Assembly: GCA_036362985.1 (NCBI GenBank)
Contig: JAYGXS010000005.1
Location: 6,508,775 to 6,572,774 of the forward strand
DNA length: 64,000 nucleotides
Direction of reading: 5' to 3'
Source of the DNA: Ligula intestinalis
Lineage: Eukaryota > Platyhelminthes > Cestoda > Diphyllobothriidea > Diphyllobothriidae
A program made the translations under genes and the position numbers. Below the pieces are notes generated by a model. The model was not told the DNA's origin and did not search any database. It worked only from the letters and a program-made list of their open reading frames with translations. Of this stretch, positions 1-12,184 are shown one piece after another (the stretch's first letter is position 1; each line of letters begins with the position of its first letter).

Positions 1-1334
1 TTTGACTTGGTAATTTTTAGTTTATTTATTTCCTGGTATTTGCAAAAAATTGCATATGTGATTGATGCGTGCTTTTTTGACAATCATTTAGTCCCATTTT
101 TACTTCTGTCAACTTTATTTTTTTGTATTTAAATTACATTTCTTTTCTATTGCCGAGAATGTATACACTTTATTTCATTCGGTTCTGTATTACAGAAAGA
201 TGGGGCATTATTGTGCCGATCTCGGACCGAACCCTTGATTGTACCCGTGCTTGTCCTGTGTTTGAGAGAGGTTAAGGTCAAGAAGCGAGGAGATAACACT
301 CTTCCATAAGAGAAAAATAAACATGACCTGCCAGAAACACGAAAAATATTTTAAAAAAGTTTCCAATTTGTTTTTAATATAAAAATAGTTCGGTATTCTC
401 AACTGATGCAACATAAGGGTTTTTTTAAAAGGCTGGAGGTCTAATTCTATTGTATTTTAGCTTTTAAGAGCAGTTAGCAGAAAACACTTTACGCCTTTTT
501 TGTAATCGTGCTTGAAAGGCATAAACATTGGGAAGCAAAAAATAAGTAGGTAGGTAAAAATGTTTTTGTGGGTCTCACGACTCTATGTTATTGAATGTAT
601 CAATTTAAAAAATATTGAACATTCTCTGCCGGACCAATTGCGTGAGAGTGGCTCTGTGCCTATCAGTTTTTAGTGCACAGTGGAGATGCGTTTCATACCA
701 AAATTGAATTCCAACGCATGCAAATTACCAACCGCTTGTGCTTTGGCCATAGCGAGCTCAAATTTTGTTGCGGAAAGTAAAAAAGAAACACAATACGTAT
801 GTATTTAACGAAAATTATTGCGGAATTAGTTTAGTTACTGGCATTTCGTCTACACTGGCCTTTGACACACCCACATTAATTGGAGGGAGTTATGTTATTA
901 CATGCGGTTCCTTTGTTTTCACCTCAATTATGTTCTTGAAAAGCATGGCTGAATTTTCGTTTAGGGTGTTATGTATCGAAATTTGCGAAAGTTTTTTACT
1001 GGCATCGAACGTGTTTCAGACATTAAAGTTACAATACGTGCCATCAGAGAATTAAAAAGAGCAGTTGGCCAGTATATGCGTGCTCATGATAAATTCTAAT
1101 TGGATCGTTGCCAAACAAGTGGACAAGAACGTAAGTATTCCCATAGAATTGAGTCGTCGGAGTAGGAGAGGGTAGTTAGGAGAGTGATAGGAGATGGTTA
1201 GTTCCGCGGTACTGAGGATTTAACGAAGGTGGACCAAAAGAGGGAAATGAAGGTGACAGAGAAGAAGCGCGGAAAAGTGCATGCAGCTAGGTGGTCACAT
1301 AGCGACTTCTTATATTTGATGAAGTGGCATCGAA
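1..1334. other. AT-rich DNA, no gene recognised
   Basis: Rich in A and T runs, with only short ORFs (the longest about 96 codons at 765-1055 on the plus strand, no recognisable domain). I see no repeat shared with the rest of the window and no RNA gene. Intergenic or intronic by default. Confidence 0.5.
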
Positions 1335-1680
1335 AATGACCAGGGAGACGTCAGTTGCCAATACTGGCTTTTTAGCCGTCATCATCAAGTCAAACCCAAT
1401 TCCCGGGGATCAATATGCCTGAAATTTGAACCATGATCTTTGATTATTGAGTGCCACACTGTAAAATTGCACCACGGGTCCGTTAGTGTCCTATATTTAT
1501 CATATTCCCGATTACGAATGAGACAAAATAGGGGGCCTGTAGTGTCATGGTAGACTATTGCACTCATTGCCTATGGATCGCGGGTTCAAATGTCGAGGAG
1601 GGCAGGAACTGTATCTCTAGAATTAGGTTATTATAGTCAATGACGGCTAATAACCCACAAAATGGCAATTTTCGTTTTCG
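1335..1680. repeat. Head-to-head pair of tRNA-derived SINE copies
   Basis: Two copies of one short repeat face each other. The minus-strand copy (about 1500 down to 1340) has a B-box-like GGTTCAAATTTC and ends in the tail read on the plus strand as GGCTTTTTAGCCGTCATCATC. The plus-strand copy (about 1530-1675) has an A-box-like TAGTGTCATGG and a B-box-like GGGTTCAAATG, then the same tail in the other orientation (TGACGGCTAATAACC). The tail also occurs at 46.3-46.8 kb and, as a fragment, near 31.59 kb. Internal pol III boxes plus a shared non-tRNA tail are the signature of a tRNA-derived SINE. The boxes are imperfect, so these are old copies. Confidence 0.55.
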
Positions 1681-1739
1681 TCGTAAGTGTAGGTTTCCCT
1701 TTAGGTTATGTATGCGTTTGTAGGCTAACTGGTATTTGA

Positions 1740-2135
1740 AGGACAGCCTAAGAAGTGCCGGGTGCAGTTGGTGAAGCGGTTATACAGTCCATGTCCTCTC
1801 TTAACACAAACAACATTTGGAGGGAAAAACTTGTATTCGTCGCTGCTGCCCGACACCCACCAAACTCTTGACGTCCCAGAAGAGGTCACTTAGAGCATAG
1901 GAGCTTGCGCGATAGAAGTTTTCAACGTGGCTCGGGCCAGACGCAAATTGAAACGCGAACAAACGCACGCACCATGTCTCCCCTGGTCCTGCCTCAACCC
2001 ACAGTGGGTTGCCCTCAATCCGTCCAAGGAAATCCCGCAGAAGTAAACTGGCCTCATTTTGTAGGTTGACCACAATCCGTGTGGACCCAGCCGACAATGC
2101 ATAACTTCGGACCTAGCCTGCCTCGCGGCTTGACG
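1740..2135. other. GC-richer island, unrecognised
   Basis: This stretch is visibly richer in G and C than its surroundings. It holds two overlapping minus-strand ORFs of 98 and 70 codons (1801-2097 and 1890-2102), neither with a domain I recognise. Two ORFs overlapping in different frames argue against both being real. The composition suggests an old mobile-element fragment or a diverged exon; I cannot choose between them. Confidence 0.3.
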
Positions 2136-2925
2136 TGCGCTCCGATAGTAAAATATAATACAAAATATTCTCCGTTCCGCCTATAGAGAACACGTTCTTC
2201 CTACTTATCTGGGTTTCCCATGACTTTTCTCTTTTCCTCAGGAACTGGATTTGAAAGATCGCGGCCGTAAGGGGTTGAACTCTACTGGCCAATTTAAGTT
2301 GTATCGTGCATGTGTAATTGTGATCGTTTCAAATGATGACAGGCCGCACATATACGCATATATTTATACTTAAGTCAAGGTACAAAAGAGCTCTCCCAAA
2401 ATGCATCATACCACAATATGGACATGTTTGATCGCACCTTAGTGCGCGTGTCATACCGTCTACAGTTGGGATGAGTACTGGTGCAGACATGCACGTTTTT
2501 GGACATTTTACCACGACTCTTGGTGCAACCACGGATGAAGCTCCTCCAGTTTCCCTCCCCAGCAATCGCAAAAGTTGACTGTCAGAATCTGTCGAGCAGA
2601 AATGCACACGCTGACGAACAGTGAATGTACCGTATGGAGAGCGCTGTATGCAAAACGCCCAAATTTGTAAAGGTTTGATTATAACTCGCATACCAGCATG
2701 AATGCATTAACGAAAACTTAGGAAAACTAAGCAGCATAGGGAACATTTATACTTAAAATAAGTAAAGGAACTAAAAGGTGGTTTTTCAAAAAAAAATTCA
2801 GGATAATTTCCAAGTTCTGAAGACCTTAAAATAGCCATAAATTTAAATAATAAATAAAATGCTGTCTTGGCAACTGCAGCTTGTGTAGCTTACTCATTAA
2901 TCCATACAACCTGCATGTTTCCCAA
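2136..2925. other. No gene recognised; one 120-codon minus-strand ORF
   Basis: The one ORF of note is 2329-2691 on the minus strand (120 codons). It has a CPYC pair near its C-terminal third but no following histidines at zinc-finger spacing. It could be a decayed LINE ORF or chance. I do not call it a gene. Confidence 0.3.
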
Positions 2926-2929
2926 CGAA

Positions 2930-3450
2930 AACAGTGGTTATCGGGTTTTTTGGGCGGGAAATAAGGACACGTGGTAAAATATACTTTGATAAATGCTTAA
3001 TGCATTTGTAGTTTACTGTATTTAGAAGTGTTGTTGCTTTATACATGTAGGTTTTACTAATCTGTATTATCGTTTAACTTATTGCCGTATAACCCGATTA
3101 TCAATTTGCAGGTTTGCAAAATTTCCCAAAAAATTGAAAAAGTTGTAATAAGGTCATCTACTTCAACTTACCTGGTGTCAAACTTACTGTTTTGGGAGTA
3201 AGATTTATAAAGTACGCACCGCCAAGCAACGCGTACACCTTTAGTTTACACGTGGAGCAACCTGCTCCCAGCGGCCGCGGAAAGCAAGTTCGACTACCTT
3301 TTTTCCACTTTACACTTACTTCTAAACATTTCCTTTTCTGTCTATTTTATTTCATAACGCCACAAAAAATTATTACCAACGTTTTTGCAGGACCAATTGG
3401 AGATACAAGGGGTACATGGGTGGGGTTACATAAGCTACTTTTGCCGTTTT
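2930..3450 (+). repeat. Repeat R2, copy 1
   Basis: Aligns by eye along its whole length with 14550-15055. Shared blocks include GGGAAATAAGGAC, AATGCTTAATGCATTT, TTCAACTTACCT or TTCAACTTACTT, the run TTACACTTACTTCTAAA, and an end reading GGGTTACATAAGCTAC versus GGTCTACATAAGCTAC. No ORF or RNA is recognisable in either copy. The block CAACTTACCT, read on the minus strand, resembles a splice donor (AGGTAAGTTG). The element class is unknown. Confidence 0.6.
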
Positions 3451-4600
3451 TTAATTTGTAAACACAGGGTGACCGATTCCTTAGTGTATAAGAACTTTCC
3501 TTTACACAATTTTTAAATAAATACTTACGTTATTGGATTGCAATTCATTGAAAATTTTCCCATAAATTTTGGCATATTTTTGTGCAATTTCAATATATTT
3601 ATACTGTCGTTCAATAATCGCGTTTTCGTTTGTTGTCTACACGAAAAAATTTAAGATAACATGCATATATATAGAGAATTTACCTAAAAAAAGCTTTGTT
3701 TGTATAAAAGCTCTCATGGAGGTGGCCACTTACACCATACTTAAAAATGCTTCAAAACAGCAAATGACATAATTGATATAATTTTAATACTGTTATTCCT
3801 AATACAAATATAAACGCTTTCGATTATAGGCTGCCTCTTTAAAAAAGAGCTTTAGTAAGCTATTCAGTTGATGCATTATTGTGCATTTGAACTTTTTCGA
3901 AGGTAATGCCAAAAGGAAAATGGAGATTTCTGATGATTTATTTTAAATTTGCCCAAACATTAATGATTCATTTTGACTGCGAATAAAAGCATTATTTTTT
4001 CCCTTATATAAGATTATTTTTGCCCAAGGCGTATTCCTTTCAGACTTTGTTCTTTTCTTGCAAATAAAGGTAATTTTGACCATATCTATATAAGATATTT
4101 CCATAATTATTTTCAACCGTTACGCTTGTTTCTAAATGACGCATAAGCGGAACCTATAGTGTAAAAAGGAGTATATTCCTGAATGACGTACATTTAATAT
4201 GGCATCTTTTAATGAGCTTTAAGTTAACAAATACGAACACTAGGTCATGTGCCATCTAGGCAATGTAGTCAAACAAAATTTGATCAACACTTTTCTGTAA
4301 CTGCATTTTGTGTAAAAAATGCATAGGTTAGCTAAATATTTTTTTTGAATGTTAAATTATTTGTGCGATTTCTTAAAGATGGCTTGACTAACATCTAAAC
4401 AATGTCTGACAATGTTTTTCTGTTAATGGTTACTTATTTTGAAATTCTTTCATAAAATAATGTATATTAACAACGCGGGTGGCACTTTTATAGGTAATCG
4501 CGTGGGATATTCCATCAGTATGAATCTCATTCGAATATGGCAAAAATAATGCATATTTCCCTGAATAAAGTTTAAAGAAGGCACGATTTTGCTAACTTAA
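3451..4600. other. AT-rich DNA, nothing recognised
   Basis: Very AT-rich with poly-A and poly-T runs and only short ORFs. I see no shared repeat. Confidence 0.45.
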
Positions 4601-5580
4601 ATGCTTTTGCAGGATTACATCTGCTCAGCCAATTCAAATAGGTTGACCAAATATATGCTAGACCGCCAAGTTAAATCTTTTCATGGCTTTGTTTATGCAG
4701 CACTCATTCTTCTGTTCGCCACTGGCGCACCATCGCACGCATATACTGAACACAGCCTAACCAGTTAAATGCATATTTCCGGTCAGTCTGCTCCACCTTC
4801 TGGTTCATGGCAGCCCCATTCTGCGAAGCAATCGCCTAGACTGCGGTTCACTACCCATCCAGCATCCTATATTGGGTGTGCCTGCCAGATTTGGCTGCGT
4901 AGAACTCCGCCGGGAACATGTTAACTGTTTTCAGCTCTTGACACGGTTAACTTTCCGCTAGTTCTGGTAAGTAGACATGACTTGCTTCGGGCCTTGTTTA
5001 AGGCGGGCGGTTTGTTGAATGTTAAATAATATTTGGGCAGTTGCATACAATGTCTCCGACTTGAGTTTTGCCTCTATTGACGAGATTGACCATGGCAAAT
5101 TCCAACTCGCGGGGGATTGTGATGTTTGTCACACGGTAATATCCCCAAATTCGGTGTGCTCTCCAAAAATGCACTTCAACAAGTTTATAGCGAGTGATCT
5201 AACTAATCATTTCGGATTTTTGCTTTTTTGTATTGTTCAACTCTGTGCGCTCACGACAACATAATTGATATGTCAACTGTGAAATCTGACGAGATTCACT
5301 GTGTGCGCCATGCCATTTTTGGTGCAGGAACAGTGAATTCCGCGCGAATTAGATTACGGTGACTTAATGCGTGCATTGTATGTACGCCATTCTCTCCTCC
5401 GCTTCCACCTGGACTCGGGGGAGGGTGCAGGCTGCTGACGCGGACAAAACCAACCCTAGAATAGCCATCATACCTTGTCCAGCTCCCAGCTGAGTGGCCG
5501 TGCATTACTCACAACGTAAGATAGGAGCCCTGGCTGCCTGGATGTAAGTCCGCCGCACAACACAAATACGGAGTGTCCTA
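4601..5580. other. Mixed-composition DNA with a GC-richer block, unrecognised
   Basis: The part at 5290-5560 is GC-richer and includes GGGGGAGGGTGCAGGCTGCTG, which loosely resembles GGGAGGGCGCAGGTGGCTGG near 55150. This may be a diverged dispersed repeat. ORFs at 5019-5264 (plus) and 5296-5505 (minus) have no recognisable domain. Confidence 0.3.
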
Positions 5581-6225
5581 AAAAGGTAAACATTTAAAAT
5601 AATTGTAAACTTGATGTTTATAGTGATTTCATTATTTTTACAATGTAAAAATATTGACAAGTATCATTACATGATTTCTTTTTCCCTGTATTTTGCCTTC
5701 ATTTTAAATTATTGTTAATAGGCAATTATTAAAATGTTTGTGTTTATTTTGCAGATTCAATCCATTGACACAATAATGATAGCCAGATTACATTTTCGAA
5801 GAAAGAAAATGTATTTTGAAATGTTACTAGAAGTATGAAAATGCGGTTTAGGTGCAAACTTAGTCAAGGAATAAATTGAAAAATGAACCTTTAACACGCG
5901 TTTCTATCACTCAAATTACAGGTAAGTTTGAAGTTGATGGAGTTGTTCAGAAAGTTTACACAAAGCGTAACTGGTCCCATTAACTTGAACTTGCTGCCAT
6001 ATGTCAAGCAGTAGAGAAGATGGGGCACCCTCACATTACAATCGCGATGTAAGATCCTTCTTTGGTGAAGTCTTTCCAAAAAGATGCATGTGAAAAAAGG
6101 GTTTTTCGTTGGATATTCTTCCCGATCACCAGACTTCAACCACTAGATTTTGTTGGCCAAAGAAGTTAATGGAGTGCAGCTCATATACCTCCAGTCGCAA
6201 AGTTTTATTCTACAAAAACGGTTGT
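5581..6225. other. AT-rich DNA, nothing recognised
   Basis: Short ORFs only. No repeat or RNA signal seen. Confidence 0.4.
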
Positions 6226-6229
6226 AAAA

Positions 6230-6400
6230 CGTAAGCGTAGAATGAAGCAATGTAGTCAAATTTGTTTCCCGCGGGCGCTGGAAATAAGTAATTCCGCATG
6301 CGAATTGAAGGTGTGCGTGACATTTTGCGCCGTGGACTTTACTTATCTTACTCCACAACGGTAACAAGGAACTCAGGTAAGTTGAAGTAACCGACATCCT
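6230..6400 (-). repeat. Repeat R2, inverted partial copy
   Basis: Read on the minus strand this matches the central part of R2. On the plus strand it has GAATTGAAGGTGTGCG and CTCAGGTAAGTTGAAGTA, the reverse complements of R2 blocks near 14740-14870 (CGCACTCCTTCAATTC and TTCAACTTACTTGAG). Only the central third of R2 is present. Confidence 0.45.
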
Positions 6401-9400
6401 AACCACCATTGAAAATCTACCTATGTTAAGCAACAACATTTCTCAATGCAACAAAATTAAAAAATGCATACAGCTAATATTAAAGTTTATTCCACGGCCT
6501 TTCCAAATTTTCCACGCATAAACCCCTATAGCTGCCTTATTCGTTTGAAAATTAATCATGAAACATGGGATTAATGAGATGCAATACACAAACTAATGAA
6601 GTCATCCTTCCTTTTTTAAAGGATACACAAACGGCAACATCTGCGGTAAAAATCTGCAAGAACCGCGTAATTGAGAGAAAACGCTGAATATATACGTGCC
6701 CAAATAACAGTTGATTTGTTTCGTGCTGCATGCAATTCGATTGCCTCATACAGTCTGTAGTGTCTGCATCAAAACGGACGTCATTTGGAGAGAATGCAGC
6801 GAAAAACCAAAAAAATATTTTTTTAAACCATGTTACATTTTAAAATAAGTTTATTTTGATAATCATCAAGTTTAAAATTATATGTTTAGATTTTGGGACA
6901 CTATTTATTATTAATGCATACTCCTCACTTTGATCGTAGCGAAAATGCAGTTCCCAAGTGTTAAATATGAAGAAGGAAGAGCGTTAACCGACAGAGATCT
7001 ATGGAGAGTCTGATGTTTCGGGTAGTTGCCTCGTCGACCCATTTTGAGGGAATGAACACTCTGCCTCATGATCCTTGTGCGACCTTTCTCCGAAATCTTA
7101 ATTTCGTATAGTGCTCGCTCTTTTAGGATAAATGGTAAGAACCACTGCCCTAGACAAACAAGGAGACTAATAAACGGACAGCAGGTCAAGCCTAATAGCC
7201 TGGCATTCAGACAGCGACTGATGTAGTAACATACTAGCCCCTACCTTATTTAGAATAAAATAAGTGTTCATCCACCAATTCTATCTATACGTGGCCTGAA
7301 GGCTAATGTTAGCATTTTCCTCATTATCATCGTAATGAAAAAATCTAATCAATCAAGTCGTCAAGACGCAGGATTTGTTTTTTCACTTCTGGCAAATAAA
7401 ATCAGTCCTGGACAGGACCAGTCCAGTCTTGGTGCTGTAGCACCCAGTTAGTGGCCTTAGAATCTCTCATAAAAGAAAACAGCCCACTCAGTATGACTGA
7501 AGAAGAGGATTGTATGCGCGATTGATGCCATTTATGGACATGTTCACACAAATGCTTCAATGTGGTTACTTATTCAGAGGTCAACATAATTAAACTGAAG
7601 CCTAATATTCACTTATTACTCTCGCGCTGAAATTTATATTGAAGTTATTCTCACACCATTTACAAAAAATGTTTATAGAGAACGGTAAATTACATATTAT
7701 GCATTCCATTCACATTGAGATAATTCACGCACAGTCATGATCAAAATAGGACTTGACAGTTTAAAATATACTTGGTTGCGTTATTTTCACCTTGTGCGTG
7801 AACTTGATTCTGGGAAACGCTTTAAGTACAGACAGCCGTCCATTTAGTTCGGTTTACTCAAGGCAAACACGTAGGATTTTGATGAACTCGCAAATAGAAC
7901 GAAAACTTAAGACAAACTCAAACATTTAACTGTTTTTTTTACTATGTGCTTTTTTAAAATGTAAATTTTTATACAGTTGCTCATTTTTAATGTAGAAAGT
8001 TCATTCTTCTGTTCAGCCCAGTTAGTGAGGGCTTAGTAATTTATCGCAAATATACCTGTAAAGAAAGCATAATTTGTTCTCATCCGCTTGAGTCTGAATG
8101 TCGTAATTACTTTGGATATCTTGAATTCAACTGTAACGGCCAGTGCGGTGCAAACCTGGGAACGTAAATGATTTTTAACGCAGACAGGTATCCATTCCTC
8201 AAGTTTTTAAACTTAAAGAACAGTGATTTGTAAAGGGAGCAGTACAAAAACCAAAACATGCTCTCTTACGTAGGCTGTGAAAATTAAGGGTGACTTGAAG
8301 ACTGCGTATTTCCAAACGCTGTGAATTAACAGAATGAAATCCGTTGTAGATTCTGCAGAATTTATCTATGTACTGAAATAGTTCTGGCTAACTGAAAGAT
8401 GAACCATCAATTAGATAGCCTGAAAAAAACTTGTGGAGGCTGCTTTCGTAGATTTCTTTTGCAGTTCTTCAGAAAATGCACGACCTTGGTAAATATTAAT
8501 GTTTCACTTTTTTTGTTTAATTTAGATTTTTGAAATATATTTTATGCTTTTTTAATTTCTTACATTATTATGATGAGTTTTCACAGATGAGGACTAATTT
8601 GGCAACAAGTTACTCACTGAAATATGGGTTGGCACAAACAGTTGAGGATAATACAGTTGTGAAGTTTAAGCAAAATGCAGTCATCTCTGAATCTCTGACA
8701 GGTCTAGGTCAACAGTTTTTTTTAAATTACTTAGGAGAAAATTGAGGTTCTCCCGCTGTGTGCATGCATTATCTTTTCAACAAAGAAAATGCTTTCAGCA
8801 ACTTCTGGGTGCTTCAGTGCGGCTGTTTTTTATAAAGCTGACAACTCTCAGCGAGTAAAACCTCTACGATAATCACTCGAATTGAAAGATTTCATTACTA
8901 GAACACATAGAAGAAGTTAAGGTAGTTATTATAAGTGTGTTTTTTGAAATTCATACGAAAGTCTGACCGACATTTTCGATATGACCCTACAATAACTTAC
9001 TCAACCTTTACGACAGATCGTATTTAACCAATCCAGGTGATATGTTCTGTCACCAGTGTGTTTTTTCTCCGTCGGTTCATCATATGATCTAAAATGGTGT
9101 TCTTACCATAACCACAGTGTAAAGTTAATAAATTATGGTGAATAGTTTCCATCAGTACCAATGGAGATAATATTGCGTAGAAGTACTGTCTACTTTTTGT
9201 TGGCGGCAGGAGTTAGAAAAAAAATTGGGCAGGTTTCAATATCACAAGTGCACTTCACCGTGGAATAAACAGTGGCAGTCCTTGGATATAAAAGAACTAG
9301 CCAGAGCGAATTTCTTAGCTTGTTTAGATCAAACAGCAACTTTTGTTTCAATAAAACTATCGGACGTTTACAACGATGCTGTTCAAGTGATTTCGTTTTT

Positions 9401-9500
9401 ATTTTCTTCGCAACAACAAAATATTGCCTAAAAACCACTCAACCAGTCAACAATACTGTGCGCATGAATCAAGATATGCGCACATACGTTTTTAGACAAA
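6401..9500. other. AT-rich DNA, no gene recognised
   Basis: About 3 kb with short ORFs only (up to 92 codons, 6911-7189 on the minus strand). ORFs on opposite strands around 9190-9514 overlap each other, and none shows a known motif. The last part could be very decayed PLE-B, because a PLE-B fragment starts just after it, but I cannot show this. Confidence 0.4.
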
Positions 9501-9504
9501 ACAG

Positions 9505-9700
9505 TGCAATATAAAGGATGGAAGAGTTAACAAAAATTTTGAGTGACCGATCACTGATAATTAACGGTAAAGGGGAAGAGGTGGGGTGCTTGAAAATACT
9601 AGTCTTAACGTAGTTATTGCATACGTGAGCGCGAATTATGCGTTCAAGCGAAGCTGTAGATGTTTGCTTGCTGGATTCGTCGATTTCCTTGAATTTGCAA
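9505..9700 (-). mobile_element. PLE-B fragment, minus-strand arm of a head-to-head pair
   Basis: The plus strand at 9505-9560 (CAGTGCAATATAAAGGATGG, then AGAGTTAACAAAAATTTTG) matches the reverse complement of the PLE-B 3' region seen at 25280-25320. The stretch at 9635-9680 (GCGTTCAAGCGAAGCTGTAG, then TTGCTTGCTGGATT) matches 28160-28210 of the minus-strand PLE-B copy. So this arm carries part of the 3' end joined to the region just upstream of the GIY-YIG domain, with the rest deleted. The coding frame is broken. Confidence 0.5.
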
Positions 9701-10510
9701 GGGATGCGAAAGTGAACTTCTACAGCTTCCCGTAAAAACGCCAATCATACGCACGTTTCCAAGAAAAACGTTAAAATAAGGACTTCCTCGTACTCAACTA
9801 CTTCGCCCTGAAATCAAGGATATATTTTCGTTCCAGACCTCTTTATTTTGTATCCAACCGTATGCGAGAACACCATCCTACTTGTATAAAAAAGGTGAGG
9901 TAAAGTCAATCTCACGCGCAATTTTGGCTAACTTGCCTGACAGCGGTCATTGGGTAGGCGTAAACTAAGCGTCACGATTCTTGTATGAAGTGCCGGTAAA
10001 AAATTTCCAATGCCCTGCGTCAGCGGATACTTTAGACAGCATAGGCAGCCGCCATACATCTCACTTACCCGAACTTATATGCATAGAAGGTGATTGTAGC
10101 GGCCCCAAACCCGTTCGTGGCCGAGAGCCAACTCAACATCCGTCCACAAACTTCCTATCATGCCACGATAGGACGATGAGGCAACGGTAAAAAGAATCAC
10201 CAGGCCACCCACTACGTCAGGAGACAAGCGTCCCTAGCGTCGTCACACCTCCCAAGAAAACACGAACCAAGGACGACGGGACAGCACTTAATAATTGTTG
10301 CAAACCTTCCCGTTCTCTATTCCCCTTTCCCCACCTTGTTCCCAATTAATACCAAAATCTGACCCCTTTGATCCCTTAAAATTCCTCCCTTTTTTCCTTT
10401 ACTTACTATTGATTGATTGCTTACGCTCTTCTTAAGCCTACCCTCCATTTTAATATTTATTTGCCTGATGATCAGATAATCGTAAACATTCGTTCACCCT
10501 TCTTGTTTTC
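9701..10510 (+). mobile_element. PLE-B fragment, plus-strand arm: GIY-YIG region to 3' end
   Basis: This is the reverse complement of PLE-B at 27400-28210, diverged. It begins near CTTCTACAGCTTCCC, continues with the post-endonuclease stretch (the TGCGTCAGCGGAT block and AGCGGCCCCAAACCCGTTCGTGGCC), then the pyrimidine-rich 3' region (ATCTGACCCCTTTGATCCC). It ends with the terminal motif GCCTGATGATCAGATAATCG followed by TAAACATTCGTTC. The coding part has frameshifts and stops. It gives an unbroken reference for the PLE-B copy split by PLE-A at 61.47 kb. The ribozyme-like core is degenerate here (CTGATGA kept, GAAAACG changed to GTAAACA). Confidence 0.65.
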
Positions 10511-11334
10511 CGGGATGTTTACATAGGTTTTATCGTTAAACATAAAAATTGGGTTTCATCGCACGTAAAAAACCTTCTGCGAGAGTCTTTTATTATTGCC
10601 TAGGTACGAAAAAAAAGAAAGAAAATTCTATTATATGGTGTGATTTTGATAAAATCCCGTTGCTTTTACAGCCATTTATACGATTTCAGATATAATTTTC
10701 TTTCACTATTTGAGCAGCTTCTTAAACAACTGGGTTAATACAAATTCTCCCCAATGTGCAAACTTATACAGAACTTCAGTTTTGCATGTGTTTTTGTACC
10801 AGAATCTGTGAAAATTTTTCGTAGGGCGGTTGCTAAGCCTTCACGAGCATAAATTAACGCAAAGTCGGCCTCCCTTCGAAACGCATTCAGCACCCTTACA
10901 GCACGAAAGCACTTTTAGTACGCATTCTTTTGCGCCTTCTAGACCACCAGCAGTTAAGCCAGCAAACTTCCACTTCTGACCACTCCAATTACGCAGTCAT
11001 GACAATGAGGACTGGAAAGGCCTGAAGTGGCCCTTATCACGGAAGCTTCTGTGTGTGTTGGTGAGAAACTCTGATTACGCAGGAGAGAGTGGAACAGGGA
11101 TGCCACTTCTTTTGCAAGTTATCTGTCTAAAAAGTGGGTTTCCTGCATTTCACTGCTCTCACGCCAGCAACTGTGCGTCCTGAATCTTCAGGCTAAATGC
11201 ACCATCTGACACTAGGGCGTTGCAAGCCTTTCTTCCTCGGTCATTCAACTATTTGTTTAAAATCTGTCCGGATTCCAGTGGATAAAAAGTTAGAGCTAGA
11301 CGCGCAGCAGCAGGGTGCTAATTGAAACGAAATG
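10511..11334. other. No gene recognised
   Basis: AT-rich to 10850, then more balanced composition to 11330. No ORF with a known motif and no clear repeat match in the window. Confidence 0.4.
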
Positions 11335-11640
11335 GCGGGTTGTAGGAAACAGTTACTAAGAAGACGAAGATATCATCGCTGGCATAGGCATCTTATATTC
11401 CTCATGTTTTGGGGTCTGTGTCGAAGAAAACTTTGTGGAAAATCGCGAACAAGAATAAGTGCACGAACAGATGGCGTCAGTGCCTTGCGTTTATTACTTA
11501 TTAGTTCAGCTGAATTCATTGTGTTCTCCACAGCAGAATGGCGCGGGGACGGCGATATTTACTGCACTATAGTGGAGTCTTACTTACCTACCAAAGATCA
11601 ACACGCCCGGGTGTGTTACAAACCATCCAGACGTAGTTTA
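11335..11640 (-). mobile_element. Decayed PLE-C-like 3' end
   Basis: The plus strand at 11350-11385 (ACTAAGAAGACGAAGATATC, then ATCGCTGG) parallels the reversed PLE 3' terminus at 39355-39385 (GAGAAGACGAAAACACTCGA, then TCGCTGG). The following TTTTGGGGTCTGTGTCGAAG parallels the PLE-C motif TTTCGGATTCTGTCGA at 19510 and 56680. The later part (TATTTACTGCACTATAGTGG) resembles the PLE-C stretch near 33485. Strongly diverged. A 104-codon plus-strand ORF over it (11332-11646) is a by-product. Confidence 0.35.
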
Positions 11641-12184
11641 GGATGAGCGTCAGCTCATATTTGCATCACTTATGCTTGTTTTAAAAATGGGAAGCATGTC
11701 AGCTTTTGATACAATTATAGAAATATGTTACTAGAATATACTCTCTGCCTGTCTAAGTAAGTATGATTAATAGAATTAGCAATCCTAGCAGTGGAATATT
11801 AAGTCAAGCAGCAGAATCCTTCCCAAAACTTCGTAAAATGTTACACAGCTTTTGATGGACTGAGGTGAGACGGCGAAAACTAAGGAAAGCCCTAATGTGC
11901 TCAGGTCCTCAAACATATATTTACTGGGAATAGCATAAACAAATATTCACCCTCCTGGTTGAGATCGACGTGATATTAACTTCAATGCGGGTCGTTTATT
12001 GCCCTAATGTGGGCACCGGCTTTAATTGTTGAATGATAAGCTTTCGATTATTTATCTCAGTGTTCGCTTTCGTCTTTTTCGCAGGTCAACAAATGTGACA
12101 AGGCGAATTCACAGTAATTCTACATTCTTTGACCAACCGCGGACAGCAAAGCCATGGATTAGTCAGGGCTGTCACATAAGCATT
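11641..12184. other. No gene recognised
   Basis: Short ORFs only; no repeat match noticed. Confidence 0.35.

Noticed and set aside
2329..2691. 120-codon minus-strand ORF with a CPYC pair, possible zinc finger
   Set aside because: No histidines follow at the right spacing and no second finger is present. Not enough for a call.
11332..11646. 104-codon plus-strand ORF as a gene
   Set aside because: Its arginine-rich start (LLRRRRYHRWHRH) is the antisense reading of a decayed PLE 3' terminus, comparable to the reading at 62280-62330.
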